Shown here piece after piece: positions 26,459 to 37,300 of a stretch of 64,000 nt of DNA (positions within the stretch are counted from its first letter, which is position 1; every line of letters starts with the position of its first letter). Source of the DNA: Modestobacter sp. L9-4. GTDB taxonomy: Bacteria; Actinomycetota; Actinomycetes; Mycobacteriales; Geodermatophilaceae. Below the pieces are notes generated by a model, which saw only the letters and a list, made by a program, of their open reading frames with translations, searched no databases and was not told the DNA's origin. The DNA lies in NCBI RefSeq assembly GCF_019112525.1, contig NZ_CP077800.1, positions 3,968,001 through 4,032,000 of the forward strand, read 5' to 3'. The position numbers and the translations under genes were made by a program.

Positions 26459-29400
26459 ATGTCCGACCTCGCCGCCCCCACCGCAGGACAGCCGCTGCCG
26501 GCTGCCCCCTCGCCGGTCCCGTTCTCCAGCCTCCCGGCCGCCTCGGGTCTCTACGACCCGGCGCGGGAGCACGACGCCTGCGGTGTCGCCTTCGTGGCCG
26601 ACGCCCGCGGACGCCGCTCCCGGTCGATCGTGGCCGCCGGGCTGACCGCGCTGCACAACCTCGACCACCGCGGCGCCGCCGGCTCCGAGCCGAACTCCGG
26701 TGACGGCGCGGGCATCCTCACCCAGGTGCCCGACGGGCTGCTGCGGGCCAGTGTCGGCTTCGACCTGCCCCCGGCCGGCGAGTACGCCGTCGGCATCGCG
26801 TTCCTGCCGACGGACGCCGACGAGCGGGCGTCGGTCGTCGACACCGTCACCGCGATCGCCGCGGAGGAGGGGCTCACCGTCCTCGGCTGGCGCGAGCTGC
26901 CGGTCGACCCCGACGGTGCCGACCTCGGCCCCACCGCGCGCGCGGTCATGCCGCACTTCGCCCAGCTGTTCGTCGCCGAGACCACCGGCGCCCGCGCCGA
27001 CGCGGCCGCCTTCGGTGGCACCACGGCCCCGAACGGCGTCACCCGGCTGGAGCGCCGGGCGTTCGTGCTGCGCAAGCGGGTCGAGCGGGCCGCCCGCGAG
27101 GCCGGCAGCAGCTGCTACGTCGCCTCGCTGTCCTCGCGCACCCTCACCTACAAGGGCATGCTGACCACCGACCAGCTGCCGGCGTTCTTCCCCGACCTGC
27201 GAGACGAGCGCTACGAGTCGGCGATCGCCCTGGTGCACAGCCGGTTCTCCACCAACACCTTCCCGAGCTGGCCGCTGGCGCACCCGTTCCGGTTCATCGC
27301 CCACAACGGCGAGATCAACACCATCAAGGGCAACCGCAACCGCATGCGGGCCCGTGAGGCGAAGCTGGAGACCGGGCTGTTCGACGGCCCGGCCGGCCCG
27401 GCCAGCGAGCTCGGCCTGGAGCGCATCTTCCCGGTCACCGCCAGCGACTTCAGCGACTCGGCCACCTTCGACGAGGTGCTCGAGCTGCTGCACCTGTCCG
27501 GGCGTTCACTGCCGCACGCGGTGCTGATGATGATCCCGGAGGCGTGGGAGAACCACGCCGAGATGGACGCCGCCCGCCGCGCGTTCTACCGCTTCCACTC
27601 CTCGATCATGGAGCCCTGGGACGGTCCGGCCTGCGTCGCGTTCACCGACGGCACGCTGATCGGCGCCGTCCTGGACCGCAACGGCCTGCGCCCGGGCCGC
27701 TGGTGGCGCACCAAGGACGACCTGGTCGTGCTGGCCAGCGAGGCCGGGGTGCTCGACATCCCCGCCGGCGACGTCGTGGCCAAGGGCCGGCTGCAGCCGG
27801 GCCGGATGTTCCTCGTCGACACCGCCGCCGGGCGGATCGTCGGCGACGAGGAGGTCAAGGGCGACCTGGCCACCGCCGAGCCCTACGAGGACTGGCTGCA
27901 CGCCGGCCTGGTGCACCTGCCCACGCTGCCCGACCGCCGCCGCGCGCGGCCCAGCCACGAGTCCGTCGTGCGCCGGCAGCAGCTCTTCGGCTACACCGAG
28001 GAGGAGCTGCGCATCCTGGTGCAGCCGATGGCGGCCAGCGGTGCCGAGCCGATCGGCTCGATGGGCAGCGACACCCCGATCGCGTCGCTGTCGGACCGCT
28101 CCCGGCAGCTCTACGACTACTTCAGCCAGCTCTTCGCCCAGGTCACCAACCCGCCGCTGGACGCCATCCGCGAGGAGCTGGTGACCAGCCTGGGCCGCAC
28201 CTTCGGCCCGGAGCAGAGCCTGCTGGGCGCCACCCCGGCGTCCTGCCGGCAGGTGTTCCTGCCCTACCCGGTCATCGACAACGACGAGCTGGCCAAGATC
28301 CTGCACATCGACGACGACGGCGACCTGCCCGGCTTCGCCGCCGTGCGGATCACCGGCCACTTCGACGTCACCGGTGGGGGAGCGGCGCTGGCCCAGGCGA
28401 TCACCGACCTGCGCACCAAGGTCAGCAAGGCCATCGCCGCCGGTGCCCGGGTCATCGTGCTGTCCGACCGCGACAGCGACGAGAAGCGCGCGCCGATCCC
28501 GTCGCTGTTGATGACCGCCGCCGTCCACCACCACCTGGTGCGCGAGCGCACCCGGATGGAGGTCGGCCTGGTCGTGGAGACCGGCGACTGCCGCGAGGTG
28601 CACCACGTCGCGCTGCTGCTGGGCTACGGCGCGGCCGCGGTCAACCCCTACCTGGCCTTCGAGAGCGTCGAGGACCTGATCCGCACCGGCACCCTCACCG
28701 GGGTGCAGCCGGCGCAGGCCGTCCGCAACGTGGTCAAGGCCATGGGCAAGGGCGTGCTGAAGGTGATGAGCAAGATGGGCATCAGCACCGTCGGCTCGTA
28801 CACGATGGCGCAGATCTTCGAGACCGTCGGCCTGAGCAAGGCCGTCGTCGAGGAGTACTTCACCGGCACCCCGGCCACCCTGGACGGCGTCGGGCTCGAC
28901 GTCCTCGCCGAGGAGGTGGCCATGCGCCACCGCCGGGCCTGGCCGCCGAACGCCACCGAGACCGCCCACCGCCGGCTGGAGACCGGTGGGGAGTACCAGT
29001 GGCGCCGCGAGGGCGAGGTGCACCTGTTCAACCCCGAGACGGTGTTCCTGCTCCAGCACGCCACCCGGTCGCGGCAGTACGACGTCTTCCAGCGGTACAC
29101 CGAGGCCGTCGACGGGCTGTCGGCCAAGGCCGCCACGCTGCGCGGGCTGTTCGCGCTCAAGACCGGCGAGCGCCCCGCGCTGCCGATCGAGGAGGTGCAG
29201 CCGATCAGCGAGATCGTCAAGCGCTTCCAGACCGGGGCGATGAGCTACGGCTCGATCTCCGCCGAGGCACACGAGACGCTGGCCATCGCGATGAACCGGC
29301 TGGGTGGGCGGTCCAACAGCGGTGAGGGCGGCGAGGACGCGGCGCGCTTCGTCCCCGACGCCAACGGCGACCTGCGGCGCTCGGGCATCAAGCAGGTGGC

Positions 29401-31132
29401 CAGCGGCCGCTTCGGGGTGACCAGCGAGTTCCTGGTCAACGCCGACGACATCCAGATCAAGATGGCCCAGGGGGCCAAGCCCGGCGAGGGCGGCCAGCTG
29501 CCCGGCAGCAAGGTCTACCCCTGGATCGCCCGCACCCGGCACTCCACGCCCGGCGTCGGCCTGATCAGCCCGCCGCCGCACCACGACATCTACTCGATCG
29601 AGGACCTCAAGCAGCTCATCCACGACCTCAAGAACGCCAACAACGAGGCGCGGGTGCACGTCAAGCTGGTCTCGGAGTCCGGGATCGGCACGGTGGCGGC
29701 CGGGGTCAGCAAGGCCAAGGCCGACGTCGTCCTGGTCTCCGGCTTCGACGGGGGCACCGGTGCAGCACCGCTGACCTCGCTCAAGCACGCCGGCACCCCG
29801 TGGGAGATCGGCCTGGCCGAGACCCAGCAGACGCTGCTGGCCAACGGGCTGCGCGACCGGATCGTGGTGCAGGTCGACGGGCAGATGAAGACCGGCCGCG
29901 ACGTCATCGTCGCCGCGCTGCTGGGTGCCGAGGAGTTCGGCTTCGCCACCGCACCGCTGGTGGTCGAGGGCTGCGTGATGATGCGCGTCTGCCACCTCGA
30001 CACCTGCCCGGTCGGCGTCGCGACGCAGAACCCGGAGCTGCGCAAGCGGTTCACCGGGCAGCCGGAGTTCGTCGTGACGTTCTTCGAGTTCATCGCCCAG
30101 CAGGTGCGCGAGTACCTCGCGGCCCTCGGCTTCCGCTCGATCGACGAGGCCGTCGGGCACGCCGAGCTGCTCGACGTCGCCCCGGCGGTCGACCACTGGA
30201 AGGCCTCGGGCATCGACCTGAGCCCGATCGTCGCCGTCCCGGACATGCCCGAGGGCACCCCGCGGCGCAAGGTGCGCGACCAGGACCACGGGCTGGACGT
30301 CGCCCTGGACCAGACGTTGATCCAGCTCTGCGAGGGCGCGCTGCTCGACGCCCGCCCGGTGCACCTGGAGCTGCCGGTGCGCAACGTCAACCGCACCGTC
30401 GGCACGATGCTGGGCTCGATGGTCACCCGCCGCTTCGGTGGCGAGGGGCTGCCCGACGGCACGATCGACCTGACCTTCACCGGGTCGGCCGGTCAGTCCT
30501 TCGGCGCCTTCCTGCCGCGCGGGATCACCATGACCCTGGTCGGCGACGCCAACGACTACGTCGGCAAGGGGCTGTCCGGCGGGCACATCGTCGTCCGCCC
30601 GGCCCCGGAGGCGACCTTCGCCGCGGAGGACAACGTCATCGCCGGCAACGTCATCGGCTACGGCGCGACCTCCGGCGAGCTGTTCCTGCGCGGCCGGGTG
30701 GGGGAGCGGTTCTGCGTCCGCAACTCCGGTGCCCTGGCCGTCGTCGAGGGCGTGGGCGACCACGCGCTCGAGTACATGACCGGCGGGAGCGCGGTGATCC
30801 TGGGCGAGACCGGGCGCAACATCGCCGCCGGCATGTCCGGTGGCGTCGCCTACGTCCTCGACCTCGCCCACCACCGGGTCAACCGGGAGATGGTGGAGGT
30901 CGAGACGCTCGACGCCGAGGCGTCGCAGTGGCTGCGGGAGGTGCTGGTGCGCTACCGCGCGGCCACCGGCTCGACCGTGGCCAGCAGCCTGCTCGCCGAC
31001 TGGGGCCGCTGGTCCGAGCGGTTCAGCGTGATCATGCCGCGTGACTACCGGCGCGCCCTGGAGGCCCGACGGGCCGCCGAGGCCGCCGGGCACGACGTGG
31101 ACCGAGCTGTCATGGAGGCCGCACGTGGTTGA
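26459..31132 (+). CDS. gltB: Glutamate synthase (NADPH), large subunit
   Basis: At 1557 residues this is full-length GltB. It transfers the glutamine amide to 2-oxoglutarate. After a propeptide of about 40 residues comes [11 protein letters not shown], whose Cys becomes the N-terminal nucleophile of the class II glutaminase. FMN-barrel signatures include [20 protein letters not shown], and the 3Fe-4S cluster is [15 protein letters not shown] (Cys-x5-Cys-x4-Cys). The C-terminal beta-helix region ([25 protein letters not shown]) is complete. ATG 26459 has GGGAG six bases upstream. gltD overlaps the stop by eight bases. Confidence 0.96.
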   Translation: MSDLAAPTAGQPLPAAPSPVPFSSLPAASGLYDPAREHDACGVAFVADARGRRSRSIVAAGLTALHNLDHRGAAGSEPNSGDGAGILTQVPDGLLRASVGFDLPPAGEYAVGIAFLPTDADERASVVDTVTAIAAEEGLTVLGWRELPVDPDGADLGPTARAVMPHFAQLFVAETTGARADAAAFGGTTAPNGVTRLERRAFVLRKRVERAAREAGSSCYVASLSSRTLTYKGMLTTDQLPAFFPDLRDERYESAIALVHSRFSTNTFPSWPLAHPFRFIAHNGEINTIKGNRNRMRAREAKLETGLFDGPAGPASELGLERIFPVTASDFSDSATFDEVLELLHLSGRSLPHAVLMMIPEAWENHAEMDAARRAFYRFHSSIMEPWDGPACVAFTDGTLIGAVLDRNGLRPGRWWRTKDDLVVLASEAGVLDIPAGDVVAKGRLQPGRMFLVDTAAGRIVGDEEVKGDLATAEPYEDWLHAGLVHLPTLPDRRRARPSHESVVRRQQLFGYTEEELRILVQPMAASGAEPIGSMGSDTPIASLSDRSRQLYDYFSQLFAQVTNPPLDAIREELVTSLGRTFGPEQSLLGATPASCRQVFLPYPVIDNDELAKILHIDDDGDLPGFAAVRITGHFDVTGGGAALAQAITDLRTKVSKAIAAGARVIVLSDRDSDEKRAPIPSLLMTAAVHHHLVRERTRMEVGLVVETGDCREVHHVALLLGYGAAAVNPYLAFESVEDLIRTGTLTGVQPAQAVRNVVKAMGKGVLKVMSKMGISTVGSYTMAQIFETVGLSKAVVEEYFTGTPATLDGVGLDVLAEEVAMRHRRAWPPNATETAHRRLETGGEYQWRREGEVHLFNPETVFLLQHATRSRQYDVFQRYTEAVDGLSAKAATLRGLFALKTGERPALPIEEVQPISEIVKRFQTGAMSYGSISAEAHETLAIAMNRLGGRSNSGEGGEDAARFVPDANGDLRRSGIKQVASGRFGVTSEFLVNADDIQIKMAQGAKPGEGGQLPGSKVYPWIARTRHSTPGVGLISPPPHHDIYSIEDLKQLIHDLKNANNEARVHVKLVSESGIGTVAAGVSKAKADVVLVSGFDGGTGAAPLTSLKHAGTPWEIGLAETQQTLLANGLRDRIVVQVDGQMKTGRDVIVAALLGAEEFGFATAPLVVEGCVMMRVCHLDTCPVGVATQNPELRKRFTGQPEFVVTFFEFIAQQVREYLAALGFRSIDEAVGHAELLDVAPAVDHWKASGIDLSPIVAVPDMPEGTPRRKVRDQDHGLDVALDQTLIQLCEGALLDARPVHLELPVRNVNRTVGTMLGSMVTRRFGGEGLPDGTIDLTFTGSAGQSFGAFLPRGITMTLVGDANDYVGKGLSGGHIVVRPAPEATFAAEDNVIAGNVIGYGATSGELFLRGRVGERFCVRNSGALAVVEGVGDHALEYMTGGSAVILGETGRNIAAGMSGGVAYVLDLAHHRVNREMVEVETLDAEASQWLREVLVRYRAATGSTVASSLLADWGRWSERFSVIMPRDYRRALEARRAAEAAGHDVDRAVMEAARG

Positions 31133-32612
31133 TGCAACGGGGTTCCTGAAGTTCGACCGGCAGACGCCGCCGCGGCGCCCGGTCGACCTGCGCCTGCTGG
31201 ACTGGAAGGAGGTGTACCTCACCCGCGACACCGGGGAGGACGCCGTCTTCCCGGTGCAGGCCGTCCGCGAGCAGGCGGCGCGCTGCATGGACTGCGGCAT
31301 CCCGTTCTGCCACCACGGCTGCCCGCTGGGCAACCTGATCCCGGAGTGGAACGACCTCGCTCGCCGGGACGACTGGCGGGAGGCGATCGAGCGGCTGCAC
31401 GCGACGAACAACTTCCCGGAGTTCACCGGGAAGCTCTGCCCCGCACCCTGCGAGTCCGCGTGCGTGCTCAACCTGGACAACGCGCCGGTCACCATCAAGA
31501 ACATCGAGTGGGAGATCATCGACCAGGCCTTCGTCAACGGCTGGGTCACCCCGCAGCCGCCGGCGGAGCTCACCGGTCGCAAGGTCGCCGTCGTCGGGTC
31601 CGGGCCGGCCGGCCTGGCTGCCGCGCAGCAGCTCACCCGGGCCGGGCACGAGGTCACCGTCTTCGAGCGGGACGACCGGATCGGCGGGCTCATCCGCTAC
31701 GGCATCCCCGAGTTCAAGATGGAGAAGCGCCACCTGGACCGGCGGCTGGACCAGATGCGCGCCGAGGGCACCCGCTTCGTCACCGACGTCAACGTCGGCG
31801 GCACCGGCGAGGGCGCGGTGACCACCGAGCAGCTGCGCGAGGAGTTCGACGCCGTCGTCCTGGCCATCGGCACGCCGGTGGCGCGGGACCTGCCGCTGCC
31901 CGGCCGTGACCTGGCCGGCGTCCACTTCGCCATGGAGTTCCTGCCCGGGGGCAACCTCGAGGCACTCGGCGAGCTCGACGACCCGCCGATCAACGCCCGC
32001 GGCAAGAACGTGGTCATCATCGGCGGCGGCGACACCGGCGCGGACTGCCTCGGCACCGCGCTGCGCCAGGGCGCGGCGACGGTGGCCCAGCTGGACTACA
32101 AGCCGGCCCCGGCCGGCAGCCGTCCGCAGGACAACCCGTGGCCGACCTACGAGATGATCCTGCGGGTCTCCCCGGCCCACGAGGAGGGCGGCGACCGCCT
32201 CTTCGCGGTCAACACCGAGCGCTTCCTCGACGACGGCGAGGGCAACGTCCGCGCGCTGGAGGTCGTCGAGATCGAGGTCGTCGACGGCAAGCGGCAGCCC
32301 AGGCCGGGCAGCACCCGCGAGCTGCCGGCCGACCTGGTGCTGCTGGCGCTGGGCTACACCGGCCCGGAGACCGTGGGCCTGGTGGAGCAGCTGGGCTGCG
32401 GCGTCGACGAGCGCGGCCGGGTGGCTCGGGACGACGAGTACATGTCCACCGTCCCCGGGGTCTTCGTGGCCGGTGACATGGGCCGCGGCCAGTCGCTCAT
32501 CGTCTGGGCGATCGCCGAGGGCCGCGCCGCCGCGGGTGCGGTCGACAACTGGCTGACCGGCGACTCGATGCTGCCCCGGCCGGTCACGCCGACCGCCGCC
32601 CCGCTGTCCTGA
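31125..32612 (+). CDS. gltD: Glutamate synthase (NADPH), small subunit
   Basis: This 495-residue subunit passes electrons from NADPH through FAD and two 4Fe-4S clusters to GltB. The N-terminal cluster cysteines are seen in [14 protein letters not shown] and [13 protein letters not shown]. The FAD motif is [17 protein letters not shown] and the NADPH motif [19 protein letters not shown] 31125 starts [13 protein letters not shown] and overlaps gltB by eight bases, with GGAGG upstream. The longer frame from 31041 lies inside gltB and is not needed. Confidence 0.95.
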   Translation: MVDATGFLKFDRQTPPRRPVDLRLLDWKEVYLTRDTGEDAVFPVQAVREQAARCMDCGIPFCHHGCPLGNLIPEWNDLARRDDWREAIERLHATNNFPEFTGKLCPAPCESACVLNLDNAPVTIKNIEWEIIDQAFVNGWVTPQPPAELTGRKVAVVGSGPAGLAAAQQLTRAGHEVTVFERDDRIGGLIRYGIPEFKMEKRHLDRRLDQMRAEGTRFVTDVNVGGTGEGAVTTEQLREEFDAVVLAIGTPVARDLPLPGRDLAGVHFAMEFLPGGNLEALGELDDPPINARGKNVVIIGGGDTGADCLGTALRQGAATVAQLDYKPAPAGSRPQDNPWPTYEMILRVSPAHEEGGDRLFAVNTERFLDDGEGNVRALEVVEIEVVDGKRQPRPGSTRELPADLVLLALGYTGPETVGLVEQLGCGVDERGRVARDDEYMSTVPGVFVAGDMGRGQSLIVWAIAEGRAAAGAVDNWLTGDSMLPRPVTPTAAPLS

Positions 32613-32614
32613 GG

Positions 32615-32672
32615 CAGGGTCCCGCCGCCCCCCGTGACGTGCTCCGCACGCCGCGACGGGCGGCGGGGTCCT
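32615..32672 (-). repeat. Intergenic hairpin repeat, copy C (after gltD, diverged, inverse orientation)
   Basis: CCCGCCGCC (32621-32629) pairs with GGCGGCGGG (32659-32667). Read on the minus strand it shows AGGACCC, arm, CGTGCGGAGCACG-like loop, arm, GGGACCC, resembling copies A and B. It follows the gltD stop by three bases and may serve as the gltBD terminator. Confidence 0.6.
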
Positions 32673-32758
32673 CCCCGCCCCTCAGGACGTCTGGAACGAC
32701 TCCCGCCCCTCCGGGGGACACGGCGGACCCGGTCCGCCGTCTCCCTCGGAGGGGCGAC

Positions 32759-32764
32759 TAGTTT
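32759..32764 (+). promoter_or_regulatory. Leaderless-type -10 (TAGTTT) of pyk
   Basis: TAGTTT, CTGCCCC, then ATG 32772. Confidence 0.6.
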
Positions 32765-32771
32765 CTGCCCC

Positions 32772-34187
32772 ATGTCACGTCGCGCGAAGATCGTCTGCAC
32801 GCTGGGCCCGGCCACCGCCTCGCTGGAGCAGATCACCGCCCTCGTCGAGGCCGGCATGGACGTCGCCCGCCTCAACTTCAGCCACGGCAAGCACGCCGAC
32901 CACGAGACGGCCTACCGCCTCGTGCGCCAGGCCAGCGACAAGGTCGGCCGCGCAGTGGCGATCCTCGCCGACCTGCAGGGCCCCAAGATCCGCCTCGGCA
33001 CCTTCGAGAACGGGCCGGTGGTCTGGGAGACCGGCAGCCGGGTCTGCGTCACCGTCGAGGACGTCCCCGGCACCGCCGAGCGCGTCTCGACCACCTACAA
33101 GGACCTGGCCAACGACGCCCGCGTCGGTGACCGGCTGCTCGTCGACGACGGCAAGATCGCCCTCACCGTCGTCGAGGTCTCCGGGCCCGACGTGTTCTGC
33201 CTGGTCCTCGAGGGCGGGCCGGTGTCGAACAACAAGGGCCTGTCGCTGCCCGGTGTCGCCGTCAGCGTCCCGGCCATGTCCGACAAGGACACCGCCGACC
33301 TGCGCTTCGCGCTCTCCCTCGGCGTCGACTTCATCGCCCTGTCCTTCGTCCGGCACGCCAAGGACGTCGAGCTGGTGCGCGAGGTCATGCGCCAGGAGGA
33401 CGTCGAGGTCCCGGTGATCGCCAAGCTGGAGAAGCCCGAGGCCATCGAGAACCTCGACGCCATCTGCGACGCGTTCGACGGCGTCATGGTCGCCCGCGGC
33501 GACCTGGGCGTGGAGCTGCCGCTCGAGCAGGTGCCGATGGTGCAGAAGCGCGCCGTCCAGGCCGCCCGCGAGCGCAACAAGCCGGTCATCGTGGCCACGC
33601 AGATGCTCGAGTCGATGATCGAGAACTCCCGGCCGACCCGCGCCGAGGCCTCCGACGTCGCCAACGCCGTCCTCGACGGTGCCGACGCGGTGATGCTGTC
33701 CGGGGAGACCTCGGTCGGCAAGTTCCCGATCGTGGCGGTCAAGACGATGGAGCGCATCATCGCCGCCGTCGAGACCGACGAGATCCTCGCCCCGCCGCTC
33801 AAGCACGCCACCCACTCCCGCCCCGGCGCCATGGTCCGCGCGGCCAAGGACGTCGGCGAGGCGCTGAACGTGGCGGCGCTCGCGGCGTTCACCTCCACCG
33901 GCCGCAGCGCGCAGCGCCTGGCGTCGGTGAAGACCCGGCTGCCGATCCTCGCCTTCACCACCGACCCGCGGGTGCGCAGCCGGCTGGCGCTGTCGTGGGG
34001 CGTGGAGACCTTCCTGGTCCCCGAGGTCACCCACACCGACGACATGGTCGGTCAGGTCGACTTCTCGCTGCTGTCCATCGGCCGGCTCAACGAGGGCGAC
34101 CAGGTCGTCATCGTCGCCGGCAGCCCGCCCAACATGGCCGGTACCACCAACCTGGTGCGGGTGCACGAGGTGGGTTCCGAGGCGTGA
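32772..34187 (+). CDS. pyk: Pyruvate kinase
   Basis: This 471-residue glycolytic enzyme makes pyruvate and ATP from phosphoenolpyruvate. Motifs: RRAKIVCTLGPAT at the start, GMDVARLNFSHG, LQGPKIRLG, the catalytic lysine segment VIAKLEKPEAIENLD, MVARGDLGVELP and the MLSGETSVGKFP loop. The C-terminal allosteric domain is present. The ATG is fixed by the leaderless -10. An acyl-CoA thioesterase gene overlaps the stop (GTGA). Confidence 0.95.
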   Translation: MSRRAKIVCTLGPATASLEQITALVEAGMDVARLNFSHGKHADHETAYRLVRQASDKVGRAVAILADLQGPKIRLGTFENGPVVWETGSRVCVTVEDVPGTAERVSTTYKDLANDARVGDRLLVDDGKIALTVVEVSGPDVFCLVLEGGPVSNNKGLSLPGVAVSVPAMSDKDTADLRFALSLGVDFIALSFVRHAKDVELVREVMRQEDVEVPVIAKLEKPEAIENLDAICDAFDGVMVARGDLGVELPLEQVPMVQKRAVQAARERNKPVIVATQMLESMIENSRPTRAEASDVANAVLDGADAVMLSGETSVGKFPIVAVKTMERIIAAVETDEILAPPLKHATHSRPGAMVRAAKDVGEALNVAALAAFTSTGRSAQRLASVKTRLPILAFTTDPRVRSRLALSWGVETFLVPEVTHTDDMVGQVDFSLLSIGRLNEGDQVVIVAGSPPNMAGTTNLVRVHEVGSEA

Positions 34188-35083
34188 CCGCCGGGGACGT
34201 GCGGGACGGCGGCGCGCCGGGGGACACCCCGGCCGCCGGGCTGATGGTGGTGCTGGACCTGGAGGAACGGGGTCCGGACCTCTACGTCGGCACCACGCCC
34301 CGCACGCCCCTGCAGCGGATCTTCGGTGGGCAGGTCGCGGCGCAGGCACTGGCCGCGGCCAACGCCACGGTGTCCGCCGAGCGGGTGGTGCACTCGCTGC
34401 ACTCCTACTTCCTGCGGCCCGGTGACCCGCACGAGGAGATCCGCTACGAGGTGGACCGGATCCGCGAGGGCCGGTCGTTCAGCACCCGGCGCGTGGTGGC
34501 CCGCCAGACCCGCAAGGGCTCCGACGTCGCCATCTTCGCGCTGACCGCGGACTTCACCGCCGGTGAGCGGCCGCTGGTCGAGCACTCGCTGCCGATGCCC
34601 GAGGTGCCCGGACCGGAGTCGCTGCCCGGGCTGGCCGAGGTCGCCGCCGCCCACCCCGAGCAGGGTGCGGTGCTCCGCGTGCTGGAGCGGGCGGTGGAGC
34701 AGCGCTACCTGGCCGACCCGTTCGACCCCCAGCCGCGGCTGCCCCCGAACACCGCCTCGCGGGTCTGGTTCCGGGTCGCCGGCCGGCTGCCCGACGACGA
34801 CGCCGTCCACGCCGCGGCGCTGACCTTCGTCAGCGACCTGACGCTGCTGTCGGCCGGGCTCGCCCGGATCGGTGGCGGCTGGAGCGGGACGACGATCGGC
34901 GCGAGCCTGGACCACGCCGTCTGGTTCCACCGGCCGGTGCGGGCCGACGAGTGGTTCCTCTACGAGACCGACAGCCCCGCGGCCGCCAGCGGCCGGGCGC
35001 TGTGCTTCGGGCAGATCTGGGCCGCCGATGGGACCCACGTGGCCACCGCCGTCCAGGAGGGGCTCATCCGCTCCCTGGAGTGA
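34184..35083 (+). CDS. tesB: Acyl-CoA thioesterase II
   Basis: This 299-residue double-hotdog protein hydrolyses acyl-CoA. N-terminal hotdog: RIFGGQVAAQALAAAN and HSLHSYFLRPGD; C-terminal hotdog: SDLTLLSAGL and ASLDHAVWFHRP, with ALCFGQIWAADG. The active-site Asp/Ser/Gln set of TesB appears consistent (ASLDHAVWFH holds the Asp). GTG 34184 overlaps pyk; an ATG at 34244 is an alternative because the conserved part starts near LDLEERG. Physiological substrate unknown. Confidence 0.9.
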   Translation: MTAGDVRDGGAPGDTPAAGLMVVLDLEERGPDLYVGTTPRTPLQRIFGGQVAAQALAAANATVSAERVVHSLHSYFLRPGDPHEEIRYEVDRIREGRSFSTRRVVARQTRKGSDVAIFALTADFTAGERPLVEHSLPMPEVPGPESLPGLAEVAAAHPEQGAVLRVLERAVEQRYLADPFDPQPRLPPNTASRVWFRVAGRLPDDDAVHAAALTFVSDLTLLSAGLARIGGGWSGTTIGASLDHAVWFHRPVRADEWFLYETDSPAAASGRALCFGQIWAADGTHVATAVQEGLIRSLE

Positions 35084-35159
35084 GCCCGGCCGAGTGCGCC
35101 GGGTGTGCGCCCAGCGGGGTCACCGGGACCCGGCGAGCCCGCTGAGGGCACGGTGGGCG

Positions 35160-37010
35160 TCAGTCCGTCTGCTGGGCCTCCGCCTGGGCCCGGGACTCGT
35201 CCCAGTCGGCGGGGGTCTCGACGGCGGGGGCCTCGAGGTGCGGGGTCTCGGCGTGCGCAGTCTCGAGATCCGGGGTCTCGGCGGCCGGGACGGGGACCTC
35301 GCTGGTGACCGTCGTCGGTGCGGGCTGGTCGGCCGACGCGGTCTGCGGTGCCGGCGTGACATCTGCGACCTCGTCGGGCTGCTCCTGACCTGCCTCGTCC
35401 GGCGCTGCCTGCTCCGGTGCCCCCTCCTGCGCCGCCTGCTCCTGCGCTGCCTGGTCCTGCGCTGCCTGCTCGCGTGCGGCCTGCTCGCGCTCCGCCCGCT
35501 CCTGCTCGGCCCGGGCGCGCTCGGCGGCCTCGGCCTCCCGCTGCTCGCGCGCCTGCTCCTCGAAGTCGTTGGCCAGCCAGTCGTGGCCCTCGCACAGCAG
35601 CGCCCACAGCCGCTCGACGTGCGCCCGGGTGGTCGCCGGGGCACCGATGGCCACCCGCAGCACCGCAGCGCCGTCGACGGTCGTGTGGGTCAGGAAGACC
35701 TCGCCGCCGTCGTTGAGCCGCTCCAGCAGCGTCATCGTGGCCACGTCGGCGTCCACGCCGCGTGCCCAGCGCGGCTGCAGGCAGACCAGCGACAGCGGGT
35801 GCGGGGCGGCGACGTCGAACCGCTCGTCCGCCGCGGCCCAGCCGGCCAGCTCCTGGGCCAGCGCGACGTGCTCGCGGATGTGCGCGCGCAGGCCCTCGGC
35901 CCCGTACCAGCGGACGACGAACCACAGCTTGAGCGCCCGGAAGCGCCGCCCCAGCTCGATCTGCCAGTCGCGGTAGTCGACGACCGCACCGGCGTCGGTG
36001 GCGGCGTTGCGGAGGTACTCGGGGAGGATCGCCAGCGCGCCGGTCAGCGCCGCCCGGTCTGCCACCCAGAACAGCGTGGCGTCGAAGCCGGTGAGCAGCC
36101 ACTTGTGCGCGTCGGTGGTGTAGCTGTCGGCCCACTCGACGCCGGCCTGCAGCTGCCGCAGCTCCGGCACCACGGCCGCGACCCCGGCGTAGGCGGCGTC
36201 GACGTGCAGCCACACGCCGTGCTCCTGGCAGATCGGGCCGATCTCGGCCAGCGGGTCGATCGCGGTGGTGGAGGTGGTGCCGACCGTGGCGCAGACCAGC
36301 ACGGGGGTGAACCCGCGGGCGACGTCGCGCTCGATCCGGGCGGCGAGCGCGCGCGGGCTCATGGCCAGGTCGGCGTCGACCTCGACGACCCGGATCGCCT
36401 CGGTGCCCAGGCCCGCGATGCGGGCGGCCTTCTCCATCGAGCTGTGGGTCTGCGCGGAGACGTAGACCGTCTGGTCCTCCGGGCGCACCCCGTGCCGCAG
36501 CGTGGCGCCCCTGCTCACCCGGTGCAGCGCGGCCAGCAGCGCGATCAGGTTCGCCCCGGAGCTGGAGTCCTGGACGACGCCGCCGCCGGTGCCGGTGGAA
36601 CGGAAGCTCGCGGGCAGGTCGAGCAGCTCGGCCAGCCAGTCCATGACCTGCTGCTCGAGCTCGGTGGCCGCGGGGCTGGTCACCCAGGACATGCCCTGCA
36701 CGCCCAGGCCCGCGCTCAGCAGGTCACCGAGGACGGAGGGCCCGGAGGTGTTGGCCGGGAAGTAGCCGAAGAACCCCGGGTGCTGCCAGTGGGTGATGCC
36801 CGGCATCACGACCCGGTCGAGGTCGGCCATGACCGCCGAGAACGGCTCGCCCTGCTCCGGCGCGGAGTCGGGCAGCGCGGCCCGCACGTCGCCGGGGGAG
36901 ACCTGCGACCGGACGGGGAACTCGCCGACGCGGCCCCAGTAGTCGGCGATCCAGTCGACGACCTCGTGGCCGTGCTGGCGGAACTCCTCGGGGGTCATGT
37001 GTCCGGTCAC
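35160..37010 (-). CDS. PLP-dependent group II decarboxylase (aromatic-L-amino-acid type) with long acidic tail
   Basis: This 616-residue protein contains a complete group II PLP decarboxylase (about residues 5-480): THWQHPGFFGYFPANTS, VQDSSSGANLIALLAA, HVDAAYAGVA and the PLP lysine in TTDAHKWLLTGFDA. It matches tryptophan/tyrosine/DOPA decarboxylases, but the true substrate cannot be read. The last 130 residues are low-complexity Ala/Gln/Glu then Pro/Thr/Glu, with AAQEQ-type repeats, and are absent from the family. GTG 37010 is chosen because TACCGT stands six bases upstream; an ATG at 36998 is the alternative. Confidence 0.88.
   Translation of the reverse strand: MTGHMTPEEFRQHGHEVVDWIADYWGRVGEFPVRSQVSPGDVRAALPDSAPEQGEPFSAVMADLDRVVMPGITHWQHPGFFGYFPANTSGPSVLGDLLSAGLGVQGMSWVTSPAATELEQQVMDWLAELLDLPASFRSTGTGGGVVQDSSSGANLIALLAALHRVSRGATLRHGVRPEDQTVYVSAQTHSSMEKAARIAGLGTEAIRVVEVDADLAMSPRALAARIERDVARGFTPVLVCATVGTTSTTAIDPLAEIGPICQEHGVWLHVDAAYAGVAAVVPELRQLQAGVEWADSYTTDAHKWLLTGFDATLFWVADRAALTGALAILPEYLRNAATDAGAVVDYRDWQIELGRRFRALKLWFVVRWYGAEGLRAHIREHVALAQELAGWAAADERFDVAAPHPLSLVCLQPRWARGVDADVATMTLLERLNDGGEVFLTHTTVDGAAVLRVAIGAPATTRAHVERLWALLCEGHDWLANDFEEQAREQREAEAAERARAEQERAEREQAAREQAAQDQAAQEQAAQEGAPEQAAPDEAGQEQPDEVADVTPAPQTASADQPAPTTVTSEVPVPAAETPDLETAHAETPHLEAPAVETPADWDESRAQAEAQQTD
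35424..35517 (-). repeat. Degenerate 15-bp repeats encoding AAQEQ/REQAA units
   Basis: Units close to GCAGCGCAGGAGCAG (minus strand) recur in the tail of the PLP decarboxylase, coding REQAAREQAAQDQAAQEQAA. The segment is predicted to be helical or disordered, not catalytic. Confidence 0.7.
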
Positions 37011-37016
37011 GCGGTC

Positions 37017-37022
37017 ACGGTA
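37017..37022 (-). promoter_or_regulatory. Leaderless-type -10 (TACCGT) of the PLP decarboxylase gene
   Basis: On the minus strand TACCGT, GACCGC, then GTG 37010. Confidence 0.55.
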
Positions 37023-37157
37023 TTGGCCGGGGGCCGAGGTCGTGGCGGTGGGGCGCCGGGCCGCGGGCCCACGTCCTCCTGCGGCACCGACGGCAGGGGC
37101 GACCCGGCCTGCACGTGCGAGGCGGCCGCTCCACGGCGGACCGCGCTCGTCCTGGGG

Positions 37158-37231
37158 TGCCCCCGGTGCGACTCGAACGCACACTGCGCGGGTTTTGAAT
37201 CCGCTCCCTCTGCCGATTGGGGTACGGGGGC
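37158..37231 (-). tRNA. tRNA-Leu(CAA), atypical short variable loop
   Basis: On the minus strand the acceptor arms GCCCCCG and CGGGGGC pair perfectly, the T arm is GTGCG/CGCAC with loop TTCGAGT, and the anticodon arm is GCGGA-TTCAAAA-CCCGC, giving anticodon CAA. There are oddities: the innermost anticodon pair is A-C, the D stem has one mismatch, and the variable loop is only five bases, while bacterial tRNA-Leu normally has a long arm. CCA is not encoded. It lies between the decarboxylase and pdtaR. It is tRNA-shaped but its charging identity is uncertain. Confidence 0.7.
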
Positions 37232-37288
37232 CGGCACGACCGGGTGAGCTGGCAGCCTATCGGGCCCTGCGCCCGGCTCGTCGGCCGA

Positions 37289-37294
37289 TAGGAT
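37289..37294 (+). promoter_or_regulatory. Leaderless-type -10 (TAGGAT) of pdtaR
   Basis: TAGGAT, CACCGC, then GTG 37301. Confidence 0.6.
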
Positions 37295-37300
37295 CACCGC

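Noticed and set aside
27506-31693. 1395-codon open frame on the minus strand opposite gltB
   Set aside because: It mirrors gltB, has Gly/Ala/Arg/Asp/His-biased sequence without family motifs, and arises from GC-rich codon usage; similar long antisense frames lie opposite polA, pyk and rpsA.
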